A stretch of 9,409 nt of DNA from Alphaproteobacteria bacterium. Its GTDB lineage: Bacteria > Pseudomonadota > Alphaproteobacteria > ATCC43930 > CGMCC-115725. The notes under the pieces were generated by a model. That model was not told where the DNA came from, made no database searches, and saw only the letters and a program-made list of their open reading frames with translations. Position numbers and translations under genes: made by a program. Every line of letters begins with the position of its first letter. Within the stretch, counting starts at the first letter, position 1. This document shows positions 7,484 to 9,409 of this stretch, piece by piece. The stretch covers positions 1 to 9,409 of the forward strand of contig JASHUX010000330.1 in NCBI GenBank assembly GCA_030039775.1, read 5' to 3'.

Positions 7484-9119
7484 GGCGGACGAGGGACTCC
7501 GCGCTGTTGTCCTCGGCGGTATAGATCGGCCATTCCCCCGCGGCAAGCGCGTCGAGATCGGGCGTGGGTTGTCCGAGGTGCAGCCGGTAAATCCAATAGT
7601 TCGTCAGTACCTGGTGAATGAAGAACCGCGTCTCCTTGTTGGTGACGCTCTCGACGAACATCAACGGATCGCCGCGATTGCCGCCGTCCGCCTTGGCCTT
7701 TGGCAGCGCGCCGGGGCCGCGGTTATAGGCGACCGCGAAATAGAGCAGGTTGCCGTTGACGCGGGAATCGTCGAGCAATTCGATGATGTATTGCTGCGCC
7801 AGTGCCAGATTGACCGACGGGTCGAACCAGCCGCCATGCAACCCGGTATGCGCCGCCATCGTGCTCGCGGTTGCCGGCATGAGCTGCATCAATCCCGACG
7901 CGCCCGACGGGTTGTGCGCCACCGGCCTGAACTTGGACTCCTGCCGCATCACCCCGTAAAGCAAAGCGCGGTCAACCTGAAAACCGCCGCGTGGCTTCCA
8001 TTGCGGCACGGGATACTGCGCCCGGTCGCGGTTCTCATTCCTGTCATCGGCCACGCGGGCGCCGATTTCGACCGACAGCGACGCCATATTGGCGCTATCG
8101 GCGAGCGCCACGATCGATTGCAGCAGATTGCTCGGGGCGCGCATGGCCAGCACCCGCAACTCGGCCTCGGCGCGTGCGCCGTCGCTGATCTGGATGAGGG
8201 CCAGGGCGCGGCGGCCGGCATCGACGCCGGTCAGAATCTGCGCGTCGAGCTCGCTGAAGCCCTGGGTATCGAAATCGATATACGAATCGACGCCCAGCGT
8301 TCGGCGGGCCAGCAAGCCGTAAAAGGTGCGGGGATTGGCGGCGGCGATGCCGAGCCAATAATTGAACATTTCGGGATGTTCGGTACGCAACTCGGCACGC
8401 GCGGCCCAAAACGCCGCGGCCGAGATCGTCCAAGGCGAGCGGTCGCCCGATTTTGCCAGCGCTTCGAAATCATGCCGCGCCCGATCGATCCGGTTGGAGC
8501 GCCAGGCGGCAAGACCTGAGAGCCACAAGCCGCTCTGGCCATGATCGCTGGCCGCCTCGTCGCCGGCGCCGATCTTATCGCTGTCGATGTGCTGGACTGG
8601 CGTCGCGGCAGCTATGCCAAGTCCTGTGCCGATCACCGGCTTGGCGGGCGGAAGCTCGCCCCGCGTGTGGCGTTTCTCGGCAAGCTTGTAGATACGCTCC
8701 GCATCGGGCGCGTCCGGGTAGGCGTCAAGCCACGTGCTCAGCTCGGCGTACGTGGCGCGGTAGTGTGGACTTAGGTAGCGTTGCGCCTCGACCGGCGCCA
8801 GGAGCACACGGTCGCTGACCGCGGCGATTTGCCGGTCGGCGGCAGCCCAATCTGCCTTATTCTGCAGACGGAAAATGTCAGCGTAACGCGCGGCATCGGC
8901 GTCCGAAAGCAGTGTCGGCAGCGCGGCCCGTTGTTTTGCTAAAGCATTAGTTGGCGGATTTGTATTCGGCGAAGAAATAAAGTACGCCCCGGAAGCATTG
9001 TTGGGAAGGAAAGTAGAAGCGATGAATAGGGCGCCGGCAATACTTGTAGCAAGTCGTGCGATTGATACAGTCTTACCTCTTGCCCCCGCGATTTTTTGCC
9101 TTCGCATGGGCAACGCCAT
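7470..9119 (-). CDS. Exported lytic murein transglycosylase (SLT domain)
   Basis: A 549-residue protein that cleaves the MurNAc-GlcNAc bond of peptidoglycan in the periplasm with 1,6-anhydro product formation. A signal peptide is visible: basic residues to about 22, a hydrophobic stretch (about 23-38), and a probable cleavage site in NNASGA (40-45). Residues about 60-370 are helical-repeat sequence like the superhelical part of soluble transglycosylases, including FWAARAELR and TFYGLLARRTLG. The catalytic SLT domain starts near 383. MRQES (391-395) carries the catalytic Glu394, followed by SGASGLMQLMPATA (405-418) and AYNRGPG (464-470). The start at 9119, or the ATG at 9107, lacks a good ribosome binding site. 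The first 60 codons and upstream DNA are AT-richer than the rest. An IS element ends 95 bp upstream, and moaB overlaps the 3' end. Confidence 0.93.
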   Translation of the reverse strand: MALPMRRQKIAGARGKTVSIARLATSIAGALFIASTFLPNNASGAYFISSPNTNPPTNALAKQRAALPTLLSDADAARYADIFRLQNKADWAAADRQIAAVSDRVLLAPVEAQRYLSPHYRATYAELSTWLDAYPDAPDAERIYKLAEKRHTRGELPPAKPVIGTGLGIAAATPVQHIDSDKIGAGDEAASDHGQSGLWLSGLAAWRSNRIDRARHDFEALAKSGDRSPWTISAAAFWAARAELRTEHPEMFNYWLGIAAANPRTFYGLLARRTLGVDSYIDFDTQGFSELDAQILTGVDAGRRALALIQISDGARAEAELRVLAMRAPSNLLQSIVALADSANMASLSVEIGARVADDRNENRDRAQYPVPQWKPRGGFQVDRALLYGVMRQESKFRPVAHNPSGASGLMQLMPATASTMAAHTGLHGGWFDPSVNLALAQQYIIELLDDSRVNGNLLYFAVAYNRGPGALPKAKADGGNRGDPLMFVESVTNKETRFFIHQVLTNYWIYRLHLGQPTPDLDALAAGEWPIYTAEDNSAESLVRHAEN

Positions 9120-9214
9120 TAGAGGAAGAATTATGATGAGGCAACATTAAATTTGGCGTTTCCTTGCCTTATTTTTGCCTAAAGTCCGATTCTACTTGCA
9201 AAAACCGATGCTTA
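9120..9214. other. AT-rich intergenic region between the transglycosylase gene and the IS element
   Basis: About 95 bp, much richer in A+T than the coding regions. It holds repeated GGCAA/TTGCC words and one GANTC site (9188-9192). It must contain whatever remains of the transglycosylase-moaB promoter. I could not place a convincing -35/-10 pair by eye. Confidence 0.5.
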
Positions 9215-9233
9215 GGTCCTGTTTACAAAATGG

Positions 9234-9260
9234 TTGACGGCTGAGGCGACGCTTGATTCA
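9234..9260 (+). promoter_or_regulatory. Candidate transposase promoter with GANTC sites
   Basis: TTGACG (9234-9239) is a good -35. The expected -10 zone about 16-17 bp further on falls on the palindrome CTTGATTCAAG (9252-9262), which contains GANTC 9255-9259. A second GANTC lies at 9263-9267. The -10 match itself is poor, so the promoter is tentative. Confidence 0.3.
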
Positions 9261-9287
9261 AGGATTCCTCTTGGAGAGGAGGGGTCA

Positions 9288-9409
9288 TTGAGTCGAGGCG
9301 ATCTGTCGGAAGCGGAATGGCGTCTGCTGCAGGATTTGCTGCCGGCGGAGCGCGGGCGGAAGAGCCGGCCGGCGCACGATAACCGAACGATTGTGAACGG
9401 CATTCTATG
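9288..9409 (+). CDS. IS5-family transposase, N-terminal fragment (runs off the window)
   Basis: The frame starts at TTG 9288-9290 and is open to the window edge, giving about 40 residues. It reads LSEAEWRLLQDLLPAERGRK, then SRPAHDNRTIVNGIL. This is the typical N-terminal helix region (DUF4096-like) of IS5-family transposases, which later carry a DDE catalytic domain. The TTG start is chosen because a strong GGAGAGGAGGGG ribosome binding site ends a few bases upstream and no in-frame ATG fits. GANTC 9290-9294 overlaps the start codon. The visible part is intact; whether the gene is complete beyond the edge is unknown. Confidence 0.85.
   Translation, partial: MSRGDLSEAEWRLLQDLLPAERGRKSRPAHDNRTIVNGIL

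Larger units (their letters stand above)
9215..9409 (+). mobile_element. Left end of an IS5-family insertion sequence (truncated by the window edge)
   Basis: GGTCCTGTTTACAAAATGG at 9215 resembles the terminal inverted repeats of IS5-family (IS427-like group) elements. It is preceded by TTA (9212-9214), which could hold the short target duplication. The transposase reading frame begins 73 bp inside. The right end is outside the window, so the boundary and duplication cannot be confirmed. Confidence 0.65.

Noticed and set aside
7242..8519. Plus-strand open frame of 425 codons
   Set aside because: Antisense to moaB and to the SLT catalytic domain. Composition is typical of a shadow frame.
9212..9403. 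Minus-strand open frame of 63 codons at the right edge
   Set aside because: Antisense to the recognisable IS5-family transposase N-terminus, with no independent support.

Overview
The window looks like chromosome from a GC-rich alphaproteobacterium, probably of the Hyphomicrobiales (Rhizobiales). The case rests on three things. There is a full-length CcrM-type GANTC methyltransferase with its alphaproteobacterial C-terminal domain, sitting directly downstream of rnhB. There is a promoter carrying the alphaproteobacterial LexA direct repeat GTTC-N7-GTTC. GANTC sites cluster in the regulatory regions. The genus cannot be fixed from this window.

Layout. Positions 2-103 (+) are the last 33 codons of an unidentified gene. 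It converges, with overlapping stop codons, on a tightly packed minus-strand operon (2087 to 100) of three different RraA-family genes. These are related to class II 4-hydroxy-4-methyl-2-oxoglutarate / 4-carboxy-4-hydroxy-2-oxoadipate aldolases, and each carries a different variant of the metal-site signature. Diverging from it (2189-2767, +) is a membrane-anchored or exported thermonuclease-family protein, whose stop overlaps the stop of ccrM in convergent orientation. All remaining complete genes are on the minus strand. In transcription order they are an exported lytic transglycosylase (9119-7470), moaB (7483-6941, overlapping the previous gene), a PA0069/Rv2578c-type radical SAM protein related to spore photoproduct lyase (6812-5715), a GNAT acetyltransferase (5647-4709), rnhB (4557-3922) and ccrM (3837-2764). 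The right edge is the left end of an IS5-family insertion sequence, with the first 40 codons of its transposase (9288 onward, +).

How parts may work together. rnhB and ccrM are probably one genome-maintenance unit, and the ccrM leader is dense in the enzyme's own target, suggesting feedback by methylation. The radical SAM gene has the clearest promoter in the window: a TTGACT/TCTAAT pair with a 17-bp spacer. Its -10 lies inside a GAAC-N7-GAAC LexA box and its -35 overlaps a GANTC site, so both SOS and methylation control are plausible. The three RraA paralogues could be parallel pyruvate-forming lyases or decarboxylases, or subunits of a mixed oligomer. The IS leader also carries clustered GANTC sites, which raises the possibility that CcrM methylation controls transposition in the way Dam controls IS10 and IS50.

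There is no gene-free stretch longer than 300 bases. No tRNA, rRNA, CRISPR array or convincing rho-independent terminator was seen.
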